DNA of 40,517 nt from Pyrinomonadaceae bacterium (GTDB lineage: Bacteria; Acidobacteriota; Blastocatellia; Pyrinomonadales; Pyrinomonadaceae). The stretch is taken from contig JALHNX010000026.1 of NCBI GenBank assembly GCA_022843305.1, forward strand, positions 1 to 40,517. The letters run 5' to 3'. Each line of letters opens with the position of its first letter. Position 1 is the stretch's first letter. The notes under the pieces are model-generated. The model was given only the letters and a program-made list of their open reading frames with translations. It was not told where the DNA came from and did no database searches. The position numbers and the translations under genes were made by a program. Shown in pieces: positions 31,980 through 39,066 of the stretch.

Positions 31980-32060
31980 GAATGTCCGACAACCTTTAGT
32001 TTGTCGCCCAATGTCCTTGTTTAGGAAAGTAAAGAACAAACTGAAGTTTGCCCGACATTC
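31980..32060. repeat. MITE-like nested inverted repeat
   Basis: Two 25-base arms at 31980-32004 and 32036-32060 are complementary at 21 of 25 positions (GAATGTC at the outer ends, AGTTTGT inside). Each arm is also a small palindrome around CTTTAG / CTGAAG. The 31-base middle has no open frame. The gap 31834-32129 holds only this, palindrome 10, a small hairpin TCTGC/GCAGA (31941-31959) and an A/T-rich promoter-like region (TATATT near 32080). Confidence 0.6.
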
Positions 32061-32129
32061 AATCAATAAATGATTTATTATATTTTGCGCAATATTCCTA
32101 CGAAAGTAGATTAAAAAGATAGAGGAAAA

Positions 32130-32660
32130 ATGAAACTAACGAAAATTTTATTATCAACTTTGAACGTCGCATCGCTCGCGTTCGCATTTTCCGCCTGCAA
32201 TAATTCGCAGAGCGGCAATTCAACCGTCAACAACGCCAATCAATCGAACACGGCGACGGTCGTCAACACGAACCAAACAGCGGTCAATAATACGTCGCCC
32301 GCCGCCAATACCGCAAACAGTGCTTCACCGGCAAGCAAACCCGCGACCAAACCGAACGCGGAGAGCAGCGGCGAAGAAACAACCGTTTCGGGCAAAATGA
32401 TGACGGGCAAAACCGAATCGCTGATTATGTATGTCGGGATGGAAACCGGCGATTACGCGGCATATTGTTTCGACAACGATTCCGAAGCCGGACGCGCCAT
32501 TTCAGCCGCCTGCAAAAGCGGTGACGAATGCGAAGTCACCGGCGAAGTCGCTTCCGGCAAATGCTCGGTTCCCGGACTCGAAGCCGACCTTTCCGACAGC
32601 GGCAGAATCGTCAAAGTCACGTCGGCAAAATCGCTCGGTCCCCAAAAGCGGTTAAATTAA
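32130..32660 (+). CDS. Small lipoprotein with Asn/Thr/Ala-rich linker and Cys-containing C-terminal domain
   Basis: 176 residues. Lipobox AFSAC, lipid Cys23. Residues 24-85 are an Asn/Thr/Ser/Ala/Lys/Pro linker. The remaining 90 residues form a compact domain (VSGKMMTGKTESLIMYVGME, then DYAAYCFDNDSEAG and GDECEVTGEVASGKC) with four cysteines that could pair in the periplasm. The strand pattern resembles an OB-like fold, without recognised family. AGAGGA lies 5 bases before the ATG. A bidirectional terminator follows. Function unknown. Confidence 0.72.
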   Translation: MKLTKILLSTLNVASLAFAFSACNNSQSGNSTVNNANQSNTATVVNTNQTAVNNTSPAANTANSASPASKPATKPNAESSGEETTVSGKMMTGKTESLIMYVGMETGDYAAYCFDNDSEAGRAISAACKSGDECEVTGEVASGKCSVPGLEADLSDSGRIVKVTSAKSLGPQKRLN

Positions 32661-32698
32661 AAGCGCTTCTGCGAATTCTTTTTTCGTTTTGATTTAAA

Positions 32699-32736
32699 AG
32701 AAAAAAGGCTTGCCGTGAAGTTGACAAGCCTTTTTT
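32699..32736. terminator. Bidirectional Rho-independent terminator
   Basis: AAAAAAGGCTTG, a loop of about 12 bases, then CAAGCCTTTTTT: a strong stem flanked by A and T runs on both sides. It sits between the convergent genes ending at 32660 (plus) and 32782 (minus) and can serve both. Confidence 0.85.
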
Positions 32737-32781
32737 CCGCTTTAAGGAGCTGAAATGAAAAGTAAATCGCTGTTGTGCTGT

Positions 32782-33282
32782 TTAGTATCTGTTCGTTGCC
32801 GTTGAAGACGACGTGTCGTTCATCGAATCGCGCAATGCTTTGACCTGATCGTGCGCCGCTTGAACCGCCGCATACTGATTTTGAACGACCTGCGCGACGT
32901 TTGCCGGCAGATTCGTTTCGAGCGCGTCTTTGTAAGCCTTTTTCGCTACGTCTTCACCGCGTTCGGCTTCGTTCAGAATCGCCTGATCATCCTTTCCGGT
33001 GATCGCCGATTTGAGATTGATCCAGCCGCGATGCAGTGCGCCTGCCGTGCTTGAAGTCGTTTCCGGATCGCCGCCGAGTTCACGCACCAGACCTTGCAGT
33101 TCGCCCGCGAATTGCGCACGCTGTTGTCCGAATTCGTAGAAAAGCGATTTCAACTGCGAACTCTGCACGCCTTCCGCCGATTCCTGAAAGCCTTCCTGCC
33201 CGTCTTTGCAGGTTTCGATCAAATTGTTAATCGTCGAAATGACATCGTCGTTCGAGATTGTTGTTCCGTATTCGTTGTTCAT
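32782..33282 (-). CDS. PA2169-type four-helix bundle protein (DUF2383)
   Basis: 166 residues of the PA2169/DUF2383 ferritin-like family. Helical throughout: ISTINNLIETCKDGQEGFQESAEG, LKSLFYEFGQQRAQFAGELQ, then GDPETTSSTAGALHRGWINLK, a family signature, and a long C-terminal helix pair ending in a Ser/Thr-rich tail. Related proteins are often stress-induced; the biochemical role is not established. GGGAGG stands 8 bases before the ATG, one of the best ribosome sites in the window, so high expression is likely. The DJ-1/PfpI gene lies upstream on the same strand, and the two share a promoter-like motif. Confidence 0.88.
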   Translation of the reverse strand: MNNEYGTTISNDDVISTINNLIETCKDGQEGFQESAEGVQSSQLKSLFYEFGQQRAQFAGELQGLVRELGGDPETTSSTAGALHRGWINLKSAITGKDDQAILNEAERGEDVAKKAYKDALETNLPANVAQVVQNQYAAVQAAHDQVKALRDSMNDTSSSTATNRY

Positions 33283-33347
33283 AATAAAACCTCCCTTTGT
33301 CCTTGGTAAAAAATATAATTACGCATCATTACGTTTGTTATATGCCT

Positions 33348-33363
33348 TACAATCAGTGTGCCA
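33348..33363 (-). promoter_or_regulatory. Sigma-54-like motif ahead of the DUF2383 gene
   Basis: Minus strand TGGCACACTGATTGTA, 66 bases before the start. It has the TGGCAC-N5-TTG layout of sigma-54 promoters but GT instead of the invariant GC at -12, so it is tentative. Confidence 0.3.
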
Positions 33364-33446
33364 GACGGTTTCAGCCCGAATTTACGGCACTTTGGGAAAA
33401 TGCGCCGCTTTCGGGGTGAAACGTATCGAAACACATTTGTATCAAT

Positions 33447-34019
33447 TTATTGCGCTGCCGTTTTTTGGCGTTTATGGATTCCTTCGGCGAATTCTTCGAT
33501 GATTTTGTCGTTGAACGCCGGAATATCGTCGGGCTTGCGGCTCGTGACCAAGCCGTTATCAACGACAACTTCTTCGTCAACCCATTTCGCGCCCGCATTT
33601 TCCAAATCCTTGCGCAGCGATGCCCACGACGTAACCGTTTTGCCTTTAACGACATCGGCTTCGATCAAAGTCCACGCCGCGTGGCAGATCGCCCCGACCG
33701 GTTTGCCCGCGTCGAAAAACGCTTTGATAAAGCTGACGGCTTTTTTGTCCATCCGCAGTTTGTCGGGATTCATCACGCCGCCCGGCAATTGCAGCGCGTC
33801 GAAATCGTCGGCGTTCGCTTCCGCAACCGTTAGATCAACGTCAACGGTTTCGCCCCAATTCGTGTGATTCCAACCTTTTATCTCGCCCGCTTCGAGCGAA
33901 ACAATCGAAACCGTCGCGCCTGCTTCTTCCAAAGCCTTTTTCGGCTCGAAAAGCTCGCTTTGTTCAAATCCGTCGGTTGCTAAGATCGCAACCCTTACTC
34001 CGTCTAATTTATTACTCAT
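33447..34019 (-). CDS. DJ-1/PfpI family protein (YhbO-type)
   Basis: 190 residues from ATG 34019, preceded by a perfect AGGAGG; the longer frame up to 34130 is not translated by this logic. PfpI/DJ-1 fold with E19 (TDGFEQSE), nucleophile C112 and H113 (GAICHAAW), and LQLPGGVMNPDKLR. The family includes deglycases/glyoxalases and stress proteins, formerly called proteases. Cytosolic. Together with DUF2383 it suggests a stress-response pair; its own upstream region carries a similar sigma-54-like motif. The precise reaction cannot be told. Confidence 0.92.
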   Translation of the reverse strand: MSNKLDGVRVAILATDGFEQSELFEPKKALEEAGATVSIVSLEAGEIKGWNHTNWGETVDVDLTVAEANADDFDALQLPGGVMNPDKLRMDKKAVSFIKAFFDAGKPVGAICHAAWTLIEADVVKGKTVTSWASLRKDLENAGAKWVDEEVVVDNGLVTSRKPDDIPAFNDKIIEEFAEGIHKRQKTAAQ

Positions 34020-34096
34020 AAAACCTCCTGAAATTAAACAGACAAAACAAAATTGTGTCTGAAAGTCGTTCGTTTCGCTGTTTGAATGGAACAGGA

Positions 34097-34112
34097 AACA
34101 ATTTTTATGCCA
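34097..34112 (-). promoter_or_regulatory. Sigma-54-like motif ahead of the PfpI gene
   Basis: Minus strand TGGCATAAAAATTGTT, 78 bases before the start. It has the same layout and the same GT deviation at -12 as the motif ahead of the DUF2383 gene. Confidence 0.28.
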
Positions 34113-34250
34113 TAATGAAAAATCGCTCAAAATTTAAGCTCAATTTATGAAATCCGAAACGGATTAAATCTATTTAGCATTAAGCGTAAATCTTACGAAT
34201 TCCGTCGCAAACTATCAGGATTTGCCGGCGGAAGTTTTTCCGAAACCGAA

Positions 34251-36368
34251 ATGAAGATCGAACAGGTAAACGAAACTCCCGAAAATCGGCTCGAAAATAT
34301 CGCCGACGAAAGCGGTTTGGCGGTTATTATCGTGGACGAAAAAGCCGCGATTGCAAAAGCCAACAACAATTCGGTCTGCGAGATCTTGTATTCTTCCGAA
34401 GAGTTTGCGCCGCAGTGCGAACGGTTTTGCGGGCGTGCTTTCGAAATGGCGACCGCCGCCGGAAAACCCGTGCCTTACGAGTGTCACGCGGGACTCGATT
34501 GTCTGGCGGTTCCACTAAAAACCGAAAAACCCTTGGTCGCAATCGTCGGCAGAACTTTTACGAAAGCCGAAAATTACCGCCAGGCGACCGAACGCGCCGT
34601 CGCGGGCGATTGGAGACAATTTCCGCCGACACGCTTTTTTGAAAACGTTCTCATCAGCGGTTCGTCGAAGGCTTTGGAAAAAACGGCTAAAAGTTTGGAA
34701 AACTCGGCGGTCGAGATTTTAGAAAGGGAGAAAGAAAACGGCGAAATAGCGGCGAAGAACGACGAACAATTGACAAAACGCATCGCGGAATTTCACCGGC
34801 AGACGGCGCAGGGCGCGGCGGAAATTGCAACGGCGGCGAAGAAATCGAGCGAAGACGCGGAAGAAATCGCCGCGTGGCGTTCGCTGTTCGGGGCATTGTT
34901 TGACCTGACTTACCGTGAAGCGTGTTTTTCGATAATAAAATTTCTGTCGCAGTGCTATTCGCTTTCTTCGACGGCGTGGCTCGAACGGCGCGAAAATCGT
35001 TTTGAAAGCATTCTGGCAACCGGAACGCTCGAAGGTCAGCAATTTAAAATCAATCTTCCGGCAAACGATAAATTGTTGTTCGACGCGCTCGAAAAAGAAC
35101 TCGCGCTCGATCTGCGCGAACGCTCTAAAAACGGCGAAAAGACGCACCCGCAGACGATTTCGCTTTTTCCCGTTTCAATCGGCGGCGAAATTCAAAGCGC
35201 GCTGGTGGTTGCCGATGATTTAAAGAAAGCTGAATTGAAACGGCGGATTGCGAGATTTTGCAAGACGGTCGCCGCGCAGTTGGAAATTTTGCGTTTGCGG
35301 GAGGAAGTCAAACGGCGCAACTGGCTGGCGGAAGCGATTGAAAAGTTTAATGTCGGTCTGCAAAATCCCGACACGGAAGATTTTTGGGCGAATCTGATGC
35401 GGGTTTCCGCCGAATTGATGCACGCCGAGCGCAGTTCACTGCTTGTTTTTGATGAAAAAAGCCACTCTTTAACCGTCAAGGCGGCAATCGGCGCAACCGC
35501 CGAGCGCATCGCGGGCAAAAGCGAAAAAATCGGCGAAAGAGTCGCGCAGATCGTTTTTCAGAACGGCAAACCCGTCGTTGTCGGCGATGTCGGCAAAATC
35601 GGTTTGCCCGCCGCGCCGCCGGATTGGAAATATAAATCCAATTCTTTTATCAGCTACCCGTTTTCAATCGGCAGCCGCCGCGTCGGTGTCTTGAACGTCA
35701 CCGACAAAGCGGACGGCGCGGCTTACGGCGAAGCGGATTTGGAACTTTTAAACGCCATCGCGCCGCAGGTTGCGGTTTTGATTGACCGCGCCGATTTGAA
35801 AAGCAAGGCGGGCAAACTTGAACAGCTTTCCGTGACGGACGGTTTGACGGGACTTTTGAACCGCCGTTATCTCGAAGAACGTCTGGCGGAAGAAATCAAA
35901 CGCTCGAACCGCTACGGGTATCCGATGAGCTTTATGATGATTGACGTTGACCATTTCAAATCATACAACGATAATTTCGGACATCCCGATGGCGATAAAG
36001 TTTTGATAATGGTCGCAAATTGCTTTCGTGAAACTCTGCGCAGCGCGGATATTGCGGCGCGTTACGGCGGCGAGGAATTTTCGATTCTGCTTCCGCAGAC
36101 GACTTCCTCGGAAGCCGAAACCATCGCCGAACGTGTGCGGGAACACATCGCGGCGACCGAATTTCCGAACCGGGCGATAACCGTCAGTATCGGAATCGCC
36201 AGCTGTTGTCTGGAATTGAATTCGACGCGCGAACTGATTGTCGCGGCGGACAACGCCCTTTATGTAGCCAAACGAAAAGGCAGAAACAGAGTGCAGGTTT
36301 TTGAGAATTTACAAACGGAAAGTGAAAATTTAACTCCCAAAAATGCCGGAACGCAGAGTAAAATTTAG
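34251..36368 (+). CDS. Diguanylate cyclase with PocR-like, GAF and GGDEF domains
   Basis: 705 residues, no membrane helix, cytosolic. The N-terminal part (about 15-110) looks like a PocR sensory domain, with the cysteine/histidine cluster CERFCGRAFEMA and YECHAGLDCLAVPL. A charged coiled coil follows (about 140-205), then a weak GAF domain (about 215-345), a clearer GAF (about 365-515) and GGDEF (about 525-690). The active loop is RYGGEEF (about 604-610), with the substrate/metal motif MIDVDHFKSYND. An inhibitory I-site (RSAD) sits five residues before it, so product inhibition is expected. It makes c-di-GMP from GTP. It opens a plus-strand operon with an ATPase-like/HATPase protein, a STAS protein and an HD-GYP phosphodiesterase. 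Confidence 0.92.
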   Translation: MKIEQVNETPENRLENIADESGLAVIIVDEKAAIAKANNNSVCEILYSSEEFAPQCERFCGRAFEMATAAGKPVPYECHAGLDCLAVPLKTEKPLVAIVGRTFTKAENYRQATERAVAGDWRQFPPTRFFENVLISGSSKALEKTAKSLENSAVEILEREKENGEIAAKNDEQLTKRIAEFHRQTAQGAAEIATAAKKSSEDAEEIAAWRSLFGALFDLTYREACFSIIKFLSQCYSLSSTAWLERRENRFESILATGTLEGQQFKINLPANDKLLFDALEKELALDLRERSKNGEKTHPQTISLFPVSIGGEIQSALVVADDLKKAELKRRIARFCKTVAAQLEILRLREEVKRRNWLAEAIEKFNVGLQNPDTEDFWANLMRVSAELMHAERSSLLVFDEKSHSLTVKAAIGATAERIAGKSEKIGERVAQIVFQNGKPVVVGDVGKIGLPAAPPDWKYKSNSFISYPFSIGSRRVGVLNVTDKADGAAYGEADLELLNAIAPQVAVLIDRADLKSKAGKLEQLSVTDGLTGLLNRRYLEERLAEEIKRSNRYGYPMSFMMIDVDHFKSYNDNFGHPDGDKVLIMVANCFRETLRSADIAARYGGEEFSILLPQTTSSEAETIAERVREHIAATEFPNRAITVSIGIASCCLELNSTRELIVAADNALYVAKRKGRNRVQVFENLQTESENLTPKNAGTQSKI

Positions 36369-36401
36369 TTAAAATTCCGGTTCTGTTCGCAGTGCAAAAA
36401 T

Positions 36402-38603
36402 ATGGTTGATTTAGAGCGCGAAAAAATTTTATCAAATCTTGCCGCCGAAGATTTTATCGGCAGAAACGTCGAACTCGACATGCTTTTGCGCCACGCGAAA
36501 GCGGACGGCAAAACAAATGCACTTCTGGTTTCGTCCGCGCCGTCGTTGGGCGTTTCCGAACTTTTGCGCCAGACTTACGACCAACTTTTTTTTGAACAGG
36601 GCGAAGTCATTCCCTTCTATTTCGCGCTCAGAAAATCCGACAAAACGGCGCGGCAATCGGCGACCCGATTTCTGCAAAATTTTCTTCAGCAAGTGATTGC
36701 TTTCCGCCGTCAGGACAGCAAAATTCTCGATGCCGTGTGCGATGTTTGCGAACTTGCGGAAATCGCTCCGCCGGGCGACGGTTATTGGATTGACCGTTTG
36801 ACCGAAACCTGTCAAACCGAAAGCCGCCTTAACAACGATTCGGCTTTTGTCAGAAATTGCCTGAGCGCGCCGCTTCGCGCGCTGGCAAACGGGGCAAAGG
36901 TTTTCGTGATGCTCGACGATTTGCACAAAGCCGAAAATTTTACCGGCGAAATAGATTTTATCGAGGAAATTAACGAGATTTTTTCGCGTTCCGCGATGCC
37001 GTTTGTCTTTGCCGGAAGACGCAGATTTTTGTTCGGCAAAGACGTGAATGACACCGAAACTCTCGAAATAAAACCGCTTTCGTTTGCCGAGGCGGGTTCA
37101 TTGGCGGAAAATCTGGCGGCAAGATACGGCGTGAAGATCAACGAACAAACGCGCGATTTGCTTGCCGTCCAGTTTGACGGAAATCCTTTGTTTATCAAAA
37201 CTTTGCTTCAATCGGCGAGCGAAAAAAGATTTTCGCTCGATAGTTTTCAAAAAGTCGAACAGCTTTACACGGACGAGATTTTCGGCGGAAAAATCGCCAA
37301 GTTTTACGACGCGGTTTTTGACGAAATCGCGCCGCGTATCGAAACGCGCAAAAGCATTTTAAGTCTTTTGTTTGACGCGCAAAGCGACGAACACGAAAAA
37401 ACTCACGTCGAAGCGTGGCAGACGCGGACTAATCTCGCGGACGCGGAATTTTTCCGCGCAATGCGGCTTTTAAATACCAATGAAATCATCGGGCTGACCT
37501 CGAATCTGGTCGAAACGATGGGCGAAACCCTGGTTTTGAACGATTATGTCGCGGCGCGTTTCCGGCTTGAAATCGTTTTGCAGAACCGCGCTTTGACCGT
37601 CGGCGAGACGCTTTCGGAATTCGTCAAACGCGCACCGCGTCTGATGTCGGAATTTTACCGCAAAAATTCGGCAATCGGTTTACGCGAAATCTTAGGCGTT
37701 TTCGATTGTCAGGAAATTCCCGTCGCGTTGCTCGATTATTCGCGTTTCAAAGACGATTTAAAGGGTGCGCCGAATGAGGAAATTCTAAAAACCTTCAGGA
37801 ACGAAACGGAAAAAATCATTCTGCCGCAGATAATTTACACGGCGCACACGGTTTCGTTTTACCCGCAATTCGCGCAGGTTACCGAACGCGAGCGGTCGGC
37901 GGTCGCGCTCGGTTTTATCGAATCGAATTATACGGACGATGACGAAACGGTCTGGATTGCCGCCGAAATTGATTCAAAACTCGAAGCAAAGAAAGAACTT
38001 GCGGAATTCTGGTGCGACCGTCTGGAAATGGTCGCGCTGATGTGCAATTTTCCGAATTATAAAATCTGGCTCGTCGCGCCCGAAGGATTTTCGCCGGACG
38101 CAATCGAAATTCTGCAAAGCCGCGCCGCTTTCGGTTCGAGCAAAAAACAGGTCGAACTGCTCGTCGAATTCTTAGGCGCGAAAGACGCGCTCGGCGAAAA
38201 AATCAATGCGAACGAATACGAAATGGTCGTGCCGATGGGCGAAGATACCGAACTTATCGCCGCGCAAACCGTCGAAGAAATCGCCAAACGGCATCATTTC
38301 GCGCCGAAGGCGATCAACCAGATCAAGACCGCACTCGTCGAAGCCTGCATCAACGCGACCGAGCATTCACACAGCCCCGACCGCAAGATTTATCAAAAAT
38401 TCACGGTCGAAAACGATAAGATCGTCATCACGATTTCAAATCGCGGGCTGCGTCTTTCAGACAAAAAAGCAGAAGAAATTCAGCCGAATGAAGGTCGGCG
38501 CGGTTGGGGTTTGAAATTGATGAAAAACCTGATGGACGAAGTAAAATTCGAGCAAACCGACGACGGCACACGCATTTCGATGACCAAATATCTGAAAAAA
38601 TAG
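36402..38603 (+). CDS. ATPase-like (degenerate P-loop) protein fused to RsbW-like HATPase domain
   Basis: 733 residues, cytosolic. The N-terminal region resembles STAND/ORC-type AAA modules: FIGRNVELDMLL (18-29), then a P-loop position reading SSAPSLGVSE (44-53) with Val where the ATP-binding Lys should be, and a Walker B-like VFVMLDDLH (about 167-175). The middle (about 490-600) includes TVWIAAEIDSKLEAKKELAEF and KIWLVAPEGFSPDAIEIL, faintly like a restriction-endonuclease fold. The last 110 residues are a HATPase_c domain of the SpoIIAB/RsbW type: N-box EACINATEHS (about 647-656), SNRGLRL, G2 box RRGWGLKLMKNLMDEV. The domain probably phosphorylates a STAS partner; a STAS gene follows 75 bases on. 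Fusion interpretation is from sequence; activity is inference. Confidence 0.82.
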   Translation: MVDLEREKILSNLAAEDFIGRNVELDMLLRHAKADGKTNALLVSSAPSLGVSELLRQTYDQLFFEQGEVIPFYFALRKSDKTARQSATRFLQNFLQQVIAFRRQDSKILDAVCDVCELAEIAPPGDGYWIDRLTETCQTESRLNNDSAFVRNCLSAPLRALANGAKVFVMLDDLHKAENFTGEIDFIEEINEIFSRSAMPFVFAGRRRFLFGKDVNDTETLEIKPLSFAEAGSLAENLAARYGVKINEQTRDLLAVQFDGNPLFIKTLLQSASEKRFSLDSFQKVEQLYTDEIFGGKIAKFYDAVFDEIAPRIETRKSILSLLFDAQSDEHEKTHVEAWQTRTNLADAEFFRAMRLLNTNEIIGLTSNLVETMGETLVLNDYVAARFRLEIVLQNRALTVGETLSEFVKRAPRLMSEFYRKNSAIGLREILGVFDCQEIPVALLDYSRFKDDLKGAPNEEILKTFRNETEKIILPQIIYTAHTVSFYPQFAQVTERERSAVALGFIESNYTDDDETVWIAAEIDSKLEAKKELAEFWCDRLEMVALMCNFPNYKIWLVAPEGFSPDAIEILQSRAAFGSSKKQVELLVEFLGAKDALGEKINANEYEMVVPMGEDTELIAAQTVEEIAKRHHFAPKAINQIKTALVEACINATEHSHSPDRKIYQKFTVENDKIVITISNRGLRLSDKKAEEIQPNEGRRGWGLKLMKNLMDEVKFEQTDDGTRISMTKYLKK

Positions 38604-38678
38604 TTGACTTTTTGCGATTAAAGCTTTACTTTAGCTTTCGAGTCTTAAATCTTTCCTAAAAAGGTAGCCAAACAAGTC

Positions 38679-38993
38679 GTGAATACAACTATAACTATTC
38701 CTGCGCAAACTGCGGGCGAAACGGCAACCGTTTTTGCCGGCGATTATCTGAACAAATTAAGCGGCGAAACCATCGAGCGCGAATGTAAGCGAAAGCTGGA
38801 AGCCGGCGCGAAACGGCTGATCGTCAATTTTTCCGAAACCGAGATCGTCAACAGCATCGGCGTTTCCATTCTGCTCGGCGTGATTGACGCAGCAAACAAT
38901 GCCGGCGCGGAAGTCATTTTTTCCGACGTTAAAGAAGAAACGGTCGAGCTTTTCGAGATGCTCGGATTGACGAATCACGTTACATTGAATTGA
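38679..38993 (+). CDS. STAS domain protein (anti-anti-sigma-factor-like)
   Basis: 104 residues from a GTG start, with AAGGTAG some 13 bases ahead. Single STAS domain: ITIPAQTAGETATVFAGDYL, KRLIVNFSETEIVNSIGVSILLG, VIFSDVKEETVELFEMLGL. In SpoIIAA/RsbV the kinase target is the second Ser of DSSG. Here the position reads N58-S59-I60-G61, so Ile replaces that Ser. The partner is most likely the HATPase domain encoded just upstream. Whether S59 or S63 can be phosphorylated instead is open. Palindrome 11 follows its TGA. Confidence 0.85.
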   Translation: MNTTITIPAQTAGETATVFAGDYLNKLSGETIERECKRKLEAGAKRLIVNFSETEIVNSIGVSILLGVIDAANNAGAEVIFSDVKEETVELFEMLGLTNHVTLN

Positions 38994-39066
38994 ATCATTT
39001 ATTCATCGGCTCATTGGTTCATTTTTCGTTTCAAATGAATAAATGAATAGATGAACCAATAACAAA
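38991..39066. repeat. Intergenic iterated-word palindrome 11
   Basis: Begins with the TGA of the STAS gene. The left arm (38992-39025) reads TGAATCATTTATTCATCGG, then CTCATTGGTTCATTT. The right arm (39033-39062) is the complement, AAATGAATAAATGAATAG then ATGAACCAATAAC. The GTG of the HD-GYP gene comes 4 bases after it. Confidence 0.85.

Noticed and set aside
33447-34130. Longer start for the PfpI gene at 34130
   Set aside because: The extra 37 residues do not match the family, and the ATG at 34019 has a perfect AGGAGG.
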